The notes beneath the pieces were generated by a model that saw only the letters and a list, made by a program, of their open reading frames with translations, did no database searches and was not told the origin of the DNA. 64,000 nt of DNA, from NCBI GenBank assembly GCA_027489065.1, contig JAIYAM010000015.1, positions 62,001 to 126,000 of the forward strand. Reading direction: 5' to 3'. Below are positions 8,136 to 18,212 of the stretch, piece after piece (position 1 is the stretch's first letter; every line of letters starts with the position of its first letter). This stretch comes from Erythrobacteraceae bacterium (lineage in GTDB: Bacteria > Pseudomonadota > Alphaproteobacteria > Sphingomonadales > Sphingomonadaceae). The position numbers were made by a program, and so were the translations under genes.

Positions 8136-10997
8136 TTGTTTCACACCGGTTCACTGGGCCTGCGCATTTCGCGCAAGGCTGTCATGCTTGCGGCTGTTGC
8201 CGCCATGCCGCAGGTCGCTTTCGCCGAGGAGCAGAAGAAGGCGGATCCGGAGGGTGAGGTCGCCGAGATCCTCGTCGCCGGCGAGCGTCCGATCGCCGAG
8301 TCCGAGGCGGAAGCCCTGCGCGTCCAGCGGCTTTCCGACAACCTCGTCACGGTCGCTTCGGCGGACTCGGTCGGCCGTCTGCCCGATCAGAACATCGCTC
8401 AGGCTGCCAGCCGTCTGCCCGGTCTTGCGGTCGAGCGCGATCAGGGCCAGGCGCGCTACATTTCCGTGCGCGGGGCGCCCAATTACTGGACCACGCTGAG
8501 CTTCGACGGGATCAATGTCGTCAGCCCCGAAGGCCGCGACGCGCGCTTCGATTCCATTCCCTCGGCGATTGCCAAGCTGATCGTCGTCTCCAAGGCTGTC
8601 ACCCCGGACATGCCGGGCGAGACGGTGGCCGGTAACGTCAACATCGTGACCCGTTCGGCCTTCGATTACGATGGCCTGCGGGTGCTCGCCAAGGCCGGCG
8701 GCGGTATCGCGGAACTTGGCGACCGCCGCGAATACGAGGGTAACCTCGTCGTTGCGGACCGCTTCGATGTGGGCGGCCTCGGCGAGATCGGCGTGCTGGT
8801 CTCGGGCAGCTATTACGAACGCAACATGGTCACCGACAATTTCGAGACCGATTGGGAGGTCCCGATCCGCGGCGACGGCACGCGTGTCGACCAGCGTCCG
8901 GGGTTCCAGAACCGCTTCTGGGCGCGCGAGACCGAGAACAAGCTCTATCGGCTGACCCGCAAGAACTGGTCGCTTTCAGGGCGGCTCGACTGGCGTCCGA
9001 ACGACGACAACGAAATCTCGCTGCGTTCGGTCTACACGATCTTCCTCGATGACGAGGCGCGCGACAACTACATCTTCGATCTCGACGACCGTCAGAACGA
9101 CCTCGTCACCGACACTGCGGCCTGTGCGTCTGTCGGCAATCCGACGCCGATCAACACCGCTTATGCCGACGTGTGCAGCGGCAACACCCCGCTCAAGGGC
9201 ACGGTCTACGGCATCGACATCAACCAGCGCTCGACGCTGCGCGAATTCCGTCAATCGATCTTCACCAACACGCTCGAGGGCAAGCACACCTTCGGCGACA
9301 GCGGCCTGAAGCTCGAGTGGCTGGGCAACTTCACCCGCTCGAAGGACGATCGTTCGGTGGTGGGCGAGGCGCGCTGGAACAGCCCCTCCACCCGCACGCT
9401 GCGCCCGACGGTCGCCTATGACTTCACCGATCCGCAGTTCGCACGCGTGCAGCTGTTCAACACGGTGCAGCTCTCGGGGCCGACGCGCTTCCAGGCCGGC
9501 ACCCCGGTGACCGCGATCGACACCTTCACCAAGCCGCTCGCCGACCTGCGGGTGAGCGATCTCGTCGACACCACCGACGCCTATACCGGCCGCGCGATCC
9601 TGGCCTACGACACCGCATTTCTGGGCGGCGATGCCACCTTCAAGGCGGGCTTCCAGTTCGACCAGCGCACCAAGACGTCCGTCAACAACCGCATCACCGT
9701 CGACACTCCTGCGGGGTTCTCGACGATCGGGCTGTCGACGGACTTCAACCAGTTCGCTCTCGATCTACCTTTCCAGGGCAAGATCCCGCTGGGATACACC
9801 TTCCGCTACTTCGATACCGAGAAGATGCGTGCCGCTTCGGCCGCCGCGCGGGCCAATTTCGCCTTCGCCCCCCTCACCGACGACAATTACAGGGTGCGCG
9901 AGACGATCTACGCGGGCTTCGTGATGGGCACGCTGCGTTACGACTGGGGCAGCGTCCTGGGCGGCGTGCGGGTCGAGAAGGTGCAGAACGAAGGCACCGC
10001 CAACCGCGTCGGCACCACTCAGCCGATCACGGCGCAAAGCGAGAAGACGCTGTTCTTCCCCAGCCTGCACGTCAACTACAACGTCTCGGACAATGGCAAG
10101 CTGCGGGTCGGCTACACCACCGGCGCGGCGCGAGCAGATTATGACCAGCTGCGCCCCAACGTTCAGGTGGATGACGTCAACCAGACCATCTCCGGCGGCA
10201 ACCCGGCGGTGAAGCCGGAGCGTTCGTGGGGCCTTGATGCCTATCTGGAATGGTACGTCGTGCCGCAGGGCTATCTTTCGATCGGCGCCTATTACCGCAA
10301 GGTCCGCGACGTGCTCTACATCGACCGCCGGACCTTTGCGTCGGACGCGCTGAACTTCGGCGGGATCGACCGTTCGGATTACATCTTCTTCGGCATCAAC
10401 AACGCCGGGCGCGGCCGTATCGTCGGGCTCGAGATGGCAGCCCAGCTCCAGCTCGATCCCTGGACCGAGGACCTCGGCCTGCCCGAATGGATGGGCGGCT
10501 TCGGGATCTCCGCCAACCTGACCCTCAACGACAGCGAGGTGGTCAAGCCAGGGATCCGCAGCACCATCGCGGTCGCGCCGAACACCAATCCGGTCACTTT
10601 CCCCACGGTCCCGGAGCGCAAGGTGCGCCTGCCGGGCACCTCCGACTACGTCTACAATATCGGCGGCTACTACGAGAAATACGGCTTCTCGGCGCGTCTG
10701 CAGTACCAGAAGCGCAGCGCCTGGCTCGACGGGATCGCCAATGACGAAGTCGACGCGGGCGACACCTACTGGGCCGCGGACGACGAGCTCGACTTCTCGA
10801 TGCGCTATGCAATCACGTCCAATGTCGAGGTCTATTTCGACGCCTCCAACCTGCTCGACAACCCCGGGCGGCGCTTCGCGGAGCCGGGCAACCTGCTCAG
10901 CGCGCAGGGCACGCCAACGGCGTTCCAGGACAACCTGACGATCGAATGGGAGCGCTTCGGCCGCCGCTACAGCGGGGGCGTGCGCGTTACCTTCTGA
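8136..10997 (+). CDS. TonB-dependent receptor
   Basis: Outer-membrane receptor of 953 residues, usual for the large TonB-dependent receptors of sphingomonads and Caulobacter (TIGR01782-like). The signal peptide has RISRK followed by a hydrophobic stretch ending VAFA|EE. A plug domain follows at about residues 65-190 (SVGRLPDQNIAQAASRLPG, ISVRG, and MPGETVAGNVNIVTR), then a 22-strand-type barrel ending GGVRVTF. The start is TTG at 8136: an in-frame TAG at 8124 closes the frame upstream, and the next ATG (8184) would remove the charged part of the signal peptide. The substrate is unknown; relatives import iron complexes or oligosaccharides. It is preceded by a strong leader hairpin, which suggests post-transcriptional control. 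Confidence 0.92.
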   Translation: MFHTGSLGLRISRKAVMLAAVAAMPQVAFAEEQKKADPEGEVAEILVAGERPIAESEAEALRVQRLSDNLVTVASADSVGRLPDQNIAQAASRLPGLAVERDQGQARYISVRGAPNYWTTLSFDGINVVSPEGRDARFDSIPSAIAKLIVVSKAVTPDMPGETVAGNVNIVTRSAFDYDGLRVLAKAGGGIAELGDRREYEGNLVVADRFDVGGLGEIGVLVSGSYYERNMVTDNFETDWEVPIRGDGTRVDQRPGFQNRFWARETENKLYRLTRKNWSLSGRLDWRPNDDNEISLRSVYTIFLDDEARDNYIFDLDDRQNDLVTDTAACASVGNPTPINTAYADVCSGNTPLKGTVYGIDINQRSTLREFRQSIFTNTLEGKHTFGDSGLKLEWLGNFTRSKDDRSVVGEARWNSPSTRTLRPTVAYDFTDPQFARVQLFNTVQLSGPTRFQAGTPVTAIDTFTKPLADLRVSDLVDTTDAYTGRAILAYDTAFLGGDATFKAGFQFDQRTKTSVNNRITVDTPAGFSTIGLSTDFNQFALDLPFQGKIPLGYTFRYFDTEKMRAASAAARANFAFAPLTDDNYRVRETIYAGFVMGTLRYDWGSVLGGVRVEKVQNEGTANRVGTTQPITAQSEKTLFFPSLHVNYNVSDNGKLRVGYTTGAARADYDQLRPNVQVDDVNQTISGGNPAVKPERSWGLDAYLEWYVVPQGYLSIGAYYRKVRDVLYIDRRTFASDALNFGGIDRSDYIFFGINNAGRGRIVGLEMAAQLQLDPWTEDLGLPEWMGGFGISANLTLNDSEVVKPGIRSTIAVAPNTNPVTFPTVPERKVRLPGTSDYVYNIGGYYEKYGFSARLQYQKRSAWLDGIANDEVDAGDTYWAADDELDFSMRYAITSNVEVYFDASNLLDNPGRRFAEPGNLLSAQGTPTAFQDNLTIEWERFGRRYSGGVRVTF

Positions 10998-11000
10998 TGT

Positions 11001-11070
11001 GCTGACGTCAATCCGGCGGGGGCAGCGATGCGCCCGCTGACGTCAATCCGGCGGGGGCAGCGATGCGCCC
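11001..11070. repeat. Perfect 35-bp tandem duplication with terminator-like hairpin
   Basis: Two identical 35-bp units, 11001-11035 and 11036-11070, lie directly after the receptor stop codon and between convergent genes. Each unit holds a GC-rich inverted repeat (GGCGGG...CCCGC), so the duplication also doubles a possible bidirectional terminator. There is no T tract. Confidence 0.9.
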
Positions 11071-11096
11071 GCCGGCATGTCTTTGCGCCCGCCCCG

Positions 11097-13019
11097 CTAC
11101 TCGACCTGAGCGCGGAACCTGATGCTGAAGCTCGGCTGCGCGGTCGCGCTGCTTGCTGCGGCCATCGTTCCGGTCGGCGCGATGCGGATTGCGGTGACCC
11201 GCCCGTCGTAAGTGCCGGTCGGCGTGTAGGTATAGGGCGCGAGGCCGCCGGTCGCCTGCGAATAGGTCACCATGGTTGCGGCGTTGAAGGTGTTAAGACC
11301 GCTCGCGGTTGTGCCGTTGGTGAAGGTGACCGGCGTGGTCACCGCAAAGGCCATTTCGGCTGGCATCAGGTCGAGAATAACGATCGAGCTCGCGTCGACG
11401 GTGCCCGTCCCCGTGTTGCGGACGGTGATGGTGTATTCGACGATGGCTCCGGGGATCAGCTTGGGATTGGTCGTCCCGTTGACCGGATCGGAGATCACCG
11501 TGCTGGTCTTCGTGGTGACAAGGAAGGCCAGCGCGCGCCGGGTGTTGGTGATGGAGCAGGTGATCGCGTCGCCGGGTCGCAGGGTAACGGTCCCGCCGAC
11601 CGTGGTGGGCAGGGTGGTCGTGGAGCCAGACGTGGCGTTGGTACACGCTATCGTCGCGGTGTAGTTGCCCAGCACGGCCGTGCCTGCCGCGACTTCGTCG
11701 ACGCGGTAGCTGGTGCCCGTCACCACTTGCGTGAGCGTGGTGTCGCCGGCGTTCACCGTTCCGCCCGTGCCCGTGGTCGTCGAGGAAGCGGTCACCGTCG
11801 TACCGTTCATGATGCGCACCGAGAACTGGTCGGTGTCGAAGCGTCGTCCGCCCGATCCCAGCAGCTTCCTCACCCGAAGCCGCGGCTGCGCGCCGAGTGC
11901 GTAGGTGCAGACGAGGGACTCGCCGAACTGCAGCTGGCCGATATCGGTGCTGGTGGTCACAAGGTTGTTCGGCAAGGCGGCGCGGGTCGTGCCCGACGTG
12001 TTGGTGCAGGTGAGGATGGCGGAATAGGCGGTAAGGGCACTGCTGCTGCCCGAGGCCATCGCCAGCCGCAGCGTGACCGGGATCCCGGCGGCCATGTTGA
12101 GAGGGGCGGTCGAGAAGGGCCCGGTGCCCGTCCCGCTGGTCGTCCCGCTGCTGATCGTGGCGCTGGTCGCAGTCGATGCGATCTGGAAGCTGAACTGGTC
12201 GGCCGAATTGACGCGGGTGCCGAGAATCTGAGCCTGGAGCCGGATAGTCGCGAAGCGGATTGCGAACATCACGCCCTGAAGGCCCCCGGCCTGCGTCTCG
12301 ACCGTGACGCTGGTCGGGCTGTTGCTGCCGAGGATGTAAGCGCCGACCGTCCCCGGAGCGCCGGTGATGTTGACGTTGGTGCTGCCCGCCCCGCTGATCG
12401 GCGGCATGGTCGAGCCCGAGATCGGCGGCACCGAATCCAGCAGCTGCCAGCCGCCGCCATTGGTGCTCATGCGCAGCGCTTCCCCATCGTTCGAGGATTC
12501 GCCGTCGGCAACCACGAAGGAATAGACCGTGACGCCGCCGCCTGCGGGCGGGGTGACGGTGATGTTGGTGATCGCGATCGTGCTCGTACCGGCCTGCGCG
12601 GTGTAGAGCACGGGCCGCCCGGGGATGCCGATGAAGGCGGAATTGCCGACCGCCGAACCGCTCCACGAAGGCGCGGTCACCGCGTTGTAGGCGGGGTTCG
12701 TCCCCGTGACCCGCGCATTGAAGGTCAGGGTCGAACCGTCGGGCAGGGTGAAGCTCAGGTTCTGACCCGAGGCGCTACGTGCGGTGGTCTCGTTGTAATT
12801 GGCGAGGTTGAGCCAGCAATAGGTCTGCCAGCTGGCGGGCGCCGTGCCCTGCGTGGCGGCCGGCGAGCAGTCCTGCGCCTGCGTCCCGGCGCTCCACATC
12901 AATCCGCAGATCATCAGCAGCGTCGCCAGAAGGCGGCGCATATCAAGGCGTGACGCGACCATGCCTGCGGGATAGCCGATCATGGTAAACAGGCGGTTAG
13001 CCAACGCCTCGTGCATCAT
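11097..13019 (-). CDS. Secreted DUF11-type protein, last gene of the surface cluster
   Basis: 640 residues. An apparent signal peptide begins at an internal Met (MRRLLATLLMICGLMWSAG, about residues 27-45) with TQAQDC after it. The first ATG is coupled to the stop of the upstream gene (TGATG, one base shared), so translation may begin there or at the internal Met. The C-terminal part contains a DUF11-type repeat with SDPVNGTTNPKLIPGA and YTITVRNTGTGTVDAS, nearly the same phrase as in the 348-residue protein of the cluster. The middle has several Thr/Gly-rich immunoglobulin-like segments with paired cysteines (IACTNATSG, ITCSITN). No enzyme motif is visible. Inference: an extracellular or surface-bound structural protein acting with the large outer-membrane protein upstream. 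Confidence 0.85.
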   Translation of the reverse strand: MMHEALANRLFTMIGYPAGMVASRLDMRRLLATLLMICGLMWSAGTQAQDCSPAATQGTAPASWQTYCWLNLANYNETTARSASGQNLSFTLPDGSTLTFNARVTGTNPAYNAVTAPSWSGSAVGNSAFIGIPGRPVLYTAQAGTSTIAITNITVTPPAGGGVTVYSFVVADGESSNDGEALRMSTNGGGWQLLDSVPPISGSTMPPISGAGSTNVNITGAPGTVGAYILGSNSPTSVTVETQAGGLQGVMFAIRFATIRLQAQILGTRVNSADQFSFQIASTATSATISSGTTSGTGTGPFSTAPLNMAAGIPVTLRLAMASGSSSALTAYSAILTCTNTSGTTRAALPNNLVTTSTDIGQLQFGESLVCTYALGAQPRLRVRKLLGSGGRRFDTDQFSVRIMNGTTVTASSTTTGTGGTVNAGDTTLTQVVTGTSYRVDEVAAGTAVLGNYTATIACTNATSGSTTTLPTTVGGTVTLRPGDAITCSITNTRRALAFLVTTKTSTVISDPVNGTTNPKLIPGAIVEYTITVRNTGTGTVDASSIVILDLMPAEMAFAVTTPVTFTNGTTASGLNTFNAATMVTYSQATGGLAPYTYTPTGTYDGRVTAIRIAPTGTMAAASSATAQPSFSIRFRAQVE

Positions 13020-16000
13020 CAGCGCCCCAGCCCGAGGAAGCCGAAGGTGTCGGCGTCGATCTTCAGTCGTACCGCTGCGAACACGCCCTTGTCGGTGTTG
13101 CGGGCCGCGCCGAAGTCGCGGTCGCGGAAGCCTTCGATGTTGTAGCCGATGGTCACCAGCACGCCCTTGGCCGGCACGACACCGAGCGTCGGGCCGAAGG
13201 CAAAGCGCGTCTCGCCGTCGGTGACGTTGCTGCGCACGGTGGCGCTGGCGCCCAGTTCGAAGCGCTCGCCGATCCCGATGCGACCGTCGGCGCCGACGAG
13301 CACCGAGGTACCCTTGAACTCTTCGCCTTCGTACTCGTCGAGATTGTGCCTTGCGCCCACGAACAGGGAGACTTCGTGGCGACGCACTTCGGCGCCGTCG
13401 TCGTCCTGGCCGCGCGGCGAGAGATTGGCCGAAAGGCTCGCGACCAGCCGCCGCGAGGTCGCGTTGCCGTCAACGGTGAGCGCGGTCCGTCCGGCGCCGC
13501 CGACCTCGCCAGCCACCGCGCCGGTCACGCGGTCGCTGCGGAATTCGAGCCGGCCGAGCATGGCGAGCGGCGAGGTGTCGGGACGGTGCGCGAAGGCGAT
13601 CGAGGCGTCGAGAATCTCGGTGGTCGCGCCGCCAACGGTCGTGGCGCGCGTCCAGGTCGTGCCCGAGCCCACGAGGCTACCCTGCCCAAGCTGGCGGATC
13701 GCGCCGAAGGTGAGGCCCTTGCGGTCGGCGCTTTCGCCGTCGCGCAGTTCGCCGCGAGCAGCGATGCTCCACAGATCCTTGCGCCACGCAACGCCGAAGG
13801 TCGCCGCGGTGAAGTCCTCGAACTGGAGGCCTCCGGTGAGCTGCCCCCCGCTTGCCGGAGGCTGGGCGAAGTTGATGATGCCGCCGGACCCCGGATTGCC
13901 GCCGATTGTGCGGCTGCCGTCGAGGGTCGCGTCTAGCGTCAGCGAGGTGGTCGCCTGAAGCGTCTGCGCAAGACCGAAGGCGGCAAAGCTGCGGTTGCCG
14001 TTCTCGCCGATCGTTTCCTGGCCCAGCGTGGTGACCACCCGGCCGCCCTGCCACGGTGCAACTTCGATCCCGCCGCGCAGCTGGCGCGCCTTGAGTGTGT
14101 CGCCGTCGGAAAGCTCGTAGGTGCCCACCAGCCGGACATCCTCGGTGATCGCATAGCGCACGCCGAAACGGTGGCGCGCGGGCAGGTCCACGCTCTCGGC
14201 CTTGTCGAGGGCGATGGCGGTGCCGGCGGAAAGCTCCAGCTTGTTGTCGAACAGGCGCTGCGTCGCGCCTGCCTCGAGCACGGTCGAAACGGCGCTGGTG
14301 CCATTGGCGAGGCGATCGTCGAAGCGCACGAGGCCGATCTTGAGATCGGTGCTCTGACGGGTCAGCACGAATTGGCCTTGCGCGGCGCGGCGGCGCGCGG
14401 TGTCGACCAGGCTCTCGTCCTGCCACACGCTGCCGACGAAGCTCAGGTTCTGGCTCAGCAGCACGCGGCCATCAGCACCGATCTTGCGGCGGCCGCGCTC
14501 GGCTGCGTTCTGCTGGCCGATCCCGTATGCGGCGTCGACCTGACGGGCATAGGCGATCAGATCGACCTTGCCGGTCTGGTGCTGCGCCTCGACGAGCCAT
14601 CCGGTCGCAATCTCGCCCTCGCGGCGGCTGACGCCGAGTTCGGCGCGGATTTCGGTGTTGTCGCCCACCTTGGCGAGGAGATCGACTGCGCCTATGTCGG
14701 TGCGCTGCGCTTCGCCGTTCTGGCCTTCGAGCCCTGCATCGCTGATCGCGCTCGCGCCGATACGCAAGGCACCCCCGGCGCTGGTCCATTCGGCGCGTAC
14801 GCCGGCGTTCATCTCGGCCTTGCCGTTGCCGTCGGCTTCGAATTCGATGACGATGAACTGCGGGTTGAGGTTCTCATCGCGGCTCAGCACCGGGGCGGCA
14901 AAGCGGATCGTGCCGGACAGCAGATCGAGGTCGTAATCGGTGAAGCGCACCAGTTCGCGCACCGAGACGATCAGCTCGGGGCGGAAGCGGTCGCGCACCT
15001 CGATCGTCACGCGTTCGGAATTGGGCAGGATGCGGCGGCTGGCGAGCGCATAGGGCCCGGTGATGCCCTGACCCTGGATTTCCTGGCGCTGGAAGCGGCT
15101 CGCGATGTTGGCGGCGAAACCTTCGGCCCGCACCTTGCCGAAACGCGCTTCGGCCTTCACGCCGGTTGCGGTGCGGTTGTAGTTGGCGAGGCGGGTCTGG
15201 TTCATGCCGGTCTGGAAGTCACCGTAGATCGCGTAGAAGGTCGCGGTTTCGATACGCACATAGAGCTTCTCGCGGCTCGCTGCGTCGAATTGGCGGGCCG
15301 AGCCGTCGCCAAAGACGGTGTAATAGGCCTGCGGATCGATCGCCCCGAGCACGCGGTTGTCGCGGCGCTCCTTGGCGCTGTCATAGGCGAGGGTGAGCAG
15401 GTATTTGCCCAGCACACGGCCCTTGGCGTAGAGCGCGACGCGGGCGTTGTCGCCGAGGTCGCTGTCGAACTGGCCGGCGCGCTCCATGTTCTTGGCCACC
15501 GAGCGCGAGCCGACGGCGCCTTCGGCGAGGCCGACGATGGTCCACTCGACAGCGCCCGGCTCGATCCAGCCTTCAAGCTCCTGGCGACGGGTGATCTCGC
15601 CGTCGTCGAAGGTGAAGCCGAGGCGGAGCGAGCCGCTGACCATGGTGGGCGCGAGTTCGATCCTGGCGATCCCCTCGTTCCCTTCGATGACCCAGCGCGC
15701 GCCCACCGGGGCCATGCCGGTCAGCTGATTCAGCTGCTGGCGGTCGATCTGGTCGGCGCTCTGGTAGGGTGCGTTGAGCGTGAAGGACCCGGCCATCCCC
15801 TCGCGCAAGGGGCGGCCGTTGCGATCGAGCACGCGAATGGCGACAACCGGGCGGGTGCGTCCGTCGGCAACCAGCTTCGAGAGTGACGGCAGCAGTTCGA
15901 CCTTGGCCGGGGCGCGGGTGAAGAAGACCTCACGGGTGACGGTCTTGGAGACCTCGCCGAAGGAGTTGATGATACGCGCTTCAAGCACGGTGCGGTCGTT

Positions 16001-18190
16001 GAGCAGCGGCACGCCGCGCCACAGGCTGACGGCGTAAAGACCGGTTTCCGGGTTCTGCACCCCGTCGAAGGCTTGCGGGTCGACCGGCTTGCCGTCGACG
16101 AACAGCTGCACGCTCTGGCCGCCGCGGTGACGCACCGCGACCTTGATCGCCGGCGCGCGCGGGTTGGCATCGGCGGTGGGAGCGAGGAAGCCGTCCTCGC
16201 CGTCACCCATTGCGAGGAAATCGATTACGGCGGGCGTGGCCTCGTTCGCCTTGGCCTTGGGAGCCTGCGCTGCGGGCTCGTCGCCCAGGGGCGCGGCTCC
16301 GTCGTGCTTGGGGGCCGGGGTCCTGGTGGCGCGCGCGGGCAGGGCCGCGCCTTCCGGCAACACCGCATGGAAATCGGCGACGACCAGGCTTCCGCCCTGA
16401 CCGATCGCGAAGCGCGAGGAAGCGCTGCGGGCGTTGCGGGTCGAGCGCGAGCAATCGACCATCTTCGCGCCTTCGGGCAGGGTCATGCGCGAGACCTGAA
16501 CCACGTGCGTGCCGGGGACCACGCCCTCGAAGTGGTAGCGGCCATCCGCGTCGGTAACGGCAAAGCTGCCGTCCTCGAGCATGATGCGCACGCCGGGGAT
16601 GCCCTGGCGCTCCGCCTCGGGCATGCGGCAGCCGCCGGCGGTGATGCGGCCGATGATGGTCATCCGGTCGGCGATGCCGTCGCGCTCGATGTCGAGCGCC
16701 GCGCTGGCGCGGAAGCTGCGGCCCAGCGCATCGCGCGCGACCACCTCGTTGAGCACACGTCCGGCGGGCGCATCGGGGCGCACGGTCATTGCGTAGGTCA
16801 CGCGCTTGGATGTGCCGGCGTTAAGGTCGCCGACCGCAATGCTGATCTGGCGGCCATCGGGTGAAATTGTAACCAGATTGGCGACATTTTGCCCGTCGAT
16901 CCGCACGCTGTCGGCGCGCAGCCGCAACCATCGCGAAGGGGTGTCGACCAGTTTGACGTCGCGCCTGATCCGCGACGGGTCGTCGTTGCGCACAGTCACG
17001 GTGTAGAAGACGATGTCGCCGGGCTCGGCCCGGTCACGCGATGCGCTCTTGGCGAGGGAGAGGTCCTGGCCGGGCTGGTCGACGGGGATATCGACCTCGA
17101 AGGGCGTCGGATCATCGAGCACGAAGGCGTCGCCGAACGAGCCTTCGCGGATCACGTATGGTCGCCCGTCGGGTCGCCTGACGCGCGCGAGCAGGTCGCG
17201 GGGGGCCACGGAAGGCGCAGTGAAGGGCGCGGGCGGATCGACGACGAGGCGGAACTGGCCCAGTGTCGTCAGCGGGAACCAGAACTCGCCCGGTCCCATC
17301 GGCACGGTGCGGCCCGACCCGTCGGTGACGGGCTGGCCCGAGATCATGCTCGAGGGCCAGGATGTGACGCCGTCCTCGGCGAAAACGGTTGCAGGGGCTC
17401 CGGTCAGGGCATTCACCAGCGACACGCGCACACCGTCTACGGGTGCGCCGGTCTCGCTGTCGAAGACCACGCCGAAGGGATCGACCAGCACGGTGATGTC
17501 TGCCGAGACCATCACTTCCTCGCTGCCCGGACGCATCGCGGCGATGCTGATGCGCGAATCATTGCCGACGCTGAGGCGGCAATCCTCCTGCACCAGAGCC
17601 GGCGGAATGCGCATGGTCTCGATCACGCCTGCGAAAATGCCGCTGTCGGGCGCGGTCTCGAAGACGGTCATCGTCTCGCGGTCGCCTTCCGCGCTGGTCA
17701 ATACCACCGTGAGCGCATCGATGGCGTTGCGGTCGCGGTTGCCGATCGCGGAGGTGATTTCGAAGAACAGGGGTTCGCCGCCGCGCAACTTGTCGGCGGG
17801 CTGGACGACGGCGGTGGAGACGGTGGACACCGCTGGGCCGCCCGGCGCGATGGCGGTGGCCGTGCTGCGCAGTTGCTGGATCGGACCCGGCCCGACCCCG
17901 CATTGCGGTGCGCGGTAGATCAGCTCGGCGCCCGAACTGGACGCGCGGCGATACACCCGGATCGAGGGCGGCGCGGGGGGGAGGGTGCTGACGTCGAACC
18001 TGACGGGGTTGCTCGAAACCCGTCGTGTCGAACCGTCAGCATCCCAGCTTGCCTCGGCAATATTGGTCACGGTGCGCGTCGAGGCGGTGGCACCGTTCTG
18101 CGCGATCGCCCCCTCATGCGGCGCGCCGACGGACAGCACTGCTGCGAGCAGTGCCGCCGAAAGGCGTCGCAATGAGGGGGCTACACGCAA
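13019..18190 (-). CDS. Large outer-membrane protein with DUF11, SdrD-B-like and barrel regions
   Basis: 1723 residues with a signal peptide (LLAAVLSVGAPHEGAIAQ). In order: an N-terminal module (TVTNIAEASWDADGS...SSNPVRFDV) shared with two other cluster proteins; a DUF11-like domain at about 373-490 (DLSLAKSASRDRAEPGDIVF); a carboxypeptidase-regulatory or SdrD-B-like fold at about 513-567 (IPGVRIMLEDG, TDADGRYHFEGVVPG); an Ala/Pro linker; and from about residue 890 a long strand-rich region (YYTVFGDGS, IYGDFQTGM, DYDLDLLSGTIRF) typical of outer-membrane barrels. The gene starts 22 nt after its upstream neighbour and overlaps the next gene by one base, so it belongs to an operon. Inference: the membrane anchor or export platform for the small DUF11 proteins; no secretion function is shown. 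Confidence 0.85.
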   Translation of the reverse strand: MRVAPSLRRLSAALLAAVLSVGAPHEGAIAQNGATASTRTVTNIAEASWDADGSTRRVSSNPVRFDVSTLPPAPPSIRVYRRASSSGAELIYRAPQCGVGPGPIQQLRSTATAIAPGGPAVSTVSTAVVQPADKLRGGEPLFFEITSAIGNRDRNAIDALTVVLTSAEGDRETMTVFETAPDSGIFAGVIETMRIPPALVQEDCRLSVGNDSRISIAAMRPGSEEVMVSADITVLVDPFGVVFDSETGAPVDGVRVSLVNALTGAPATVFAEDGVTSWPSSMISGQPVTDGSGRTVPMGPGEFWFPLTTLGQFRLVVDPPAPFTAPSVAPRDLLARVRRPDGRPYVIREGSFGDAFVLDDPTPFEVDIPVDQPGQDLSLAKSASRDRAEPGDIVFYTVTVRNDDPSRIRRDVKLVDTPSRWLRLRADSVRIDGQNVANLVTISPDGRQISIAVGDLNAGTSKRVTYAMTVRPDAPAGRVLNEVVARDALGRSFRASAALDIERDGIADRMTIIGRITAGGCRMPEAERQGIPGVRIMLEDGSFAVTDADGRYHFEGVVPGTHVVQVSRMTLPEGAKMVDCSRSTRNARSASSRFAIGQGGSLVVADFHAVLPEGAALPARATRTPAPKHDGAAPLGDEPAAQAPKAKANEATPAVIDFLAMGDGEDGFLAPTADANPRAPAIKVAVRHRGGQSVQLFVDGKPVDPQAFDGVQNPETGLYAVSLWRGVPLLNDRTVLEARIINSFGEVSKTVTREVFFTRAPAKVELLPSLSKLVADGRTRPVVAIRVLDRNGRPLREGMAGSFTLNAPYQSADQIDRQQLNQLTGMAPVGARWVIEGNEGIARIELAPTMVSGSLRLGFTFDDGEITRRQELEGWIEPGAVEWTIVGLAEGAVGSRSVAKNMERAGQFDSDLGDNARVALYAKGRVLGKYLLTLAYDSAKERRDNRVLGAIDPQAYYTVFGDGSARQFDAASREKLYVRIETATFYAIYGDFQTGMNQTRLANYNRTATGVKAEARFGKVRAEGFAANIASRFQRQEIQGQGITGPYALASRRILPNSERVTIEVRDRFRPELIVSVRELVRFTDYDLDLLSGTIRFAAPVLSRDENLNPQFIVIEFEADGNGKAEMNAGVRAEWTSAGGALRIGASAISDAGLEGQNGEAQRTDIGAVDLLAKVGDNTEIRAELGVSRREGEIATGWLVEAQHQTGKVDLIAYARQVDAAYGIGQQNAAERGRRKIGADGRVLLSQNLSFVGSVWQDESLVDTARRRAAQGQFVLTRQSTDLKIGLVRFDDRLANGTSAVSTVLEAGATQRLFDNKLELSAGTAIALDKAESVDLPARHRFGVRYAITEDVRLVGTYELSDGDTLKARQLRGGIEVAPWQGGRVVTTLGQETIGENGNRSFAAFGLAQTLQATTSLTLDATLDGSRTIGGNPGSGGIINFAQPPASGGQLTGGLQFEDFTAATFGVAWRKDLWSIAARGELRDGESADRKGLTFGAIRQLGQGSLVGSGTTWTRATTVGGATTEILDASIAFAHRPDTSPLAMLGRLEFRSDRVTGAVAGEVGGAGRTALTVDGNATSRRLVASLSANLSPRGQDDDGAEVRRHEVSLFVGARHNLDEYEGEEFKGTSVLVGADGRIGIGERFELGASATVRSNVTDGETRFAFGPTLGVVPAKGVLVTIGYNIEGFRDRDFGAARNTDKGVFAAVRLKIDADTFGFLGLGR

Positions 18191-18212
18191 GACCTTGTTT
18201 CCGATCAGTTAC

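Noticed and set aside
11028..12953. A 641-codon plus-strand frame opposite the DUF11 protein gene
   Set aside because: It is Arg/Gly/Asp-rich with no domain or signal; the opposite strand encodes a signal peptide and DUF11 motifs. High GC makes long antisense frames common.
16889..18175. A 428-codon plus-strand frame inside the 1723-residue outer-membrane gene region
   Set aside because: Low-complexity Gly/Asp/Arg content; explained as a shadow of the real minus-strand gene.
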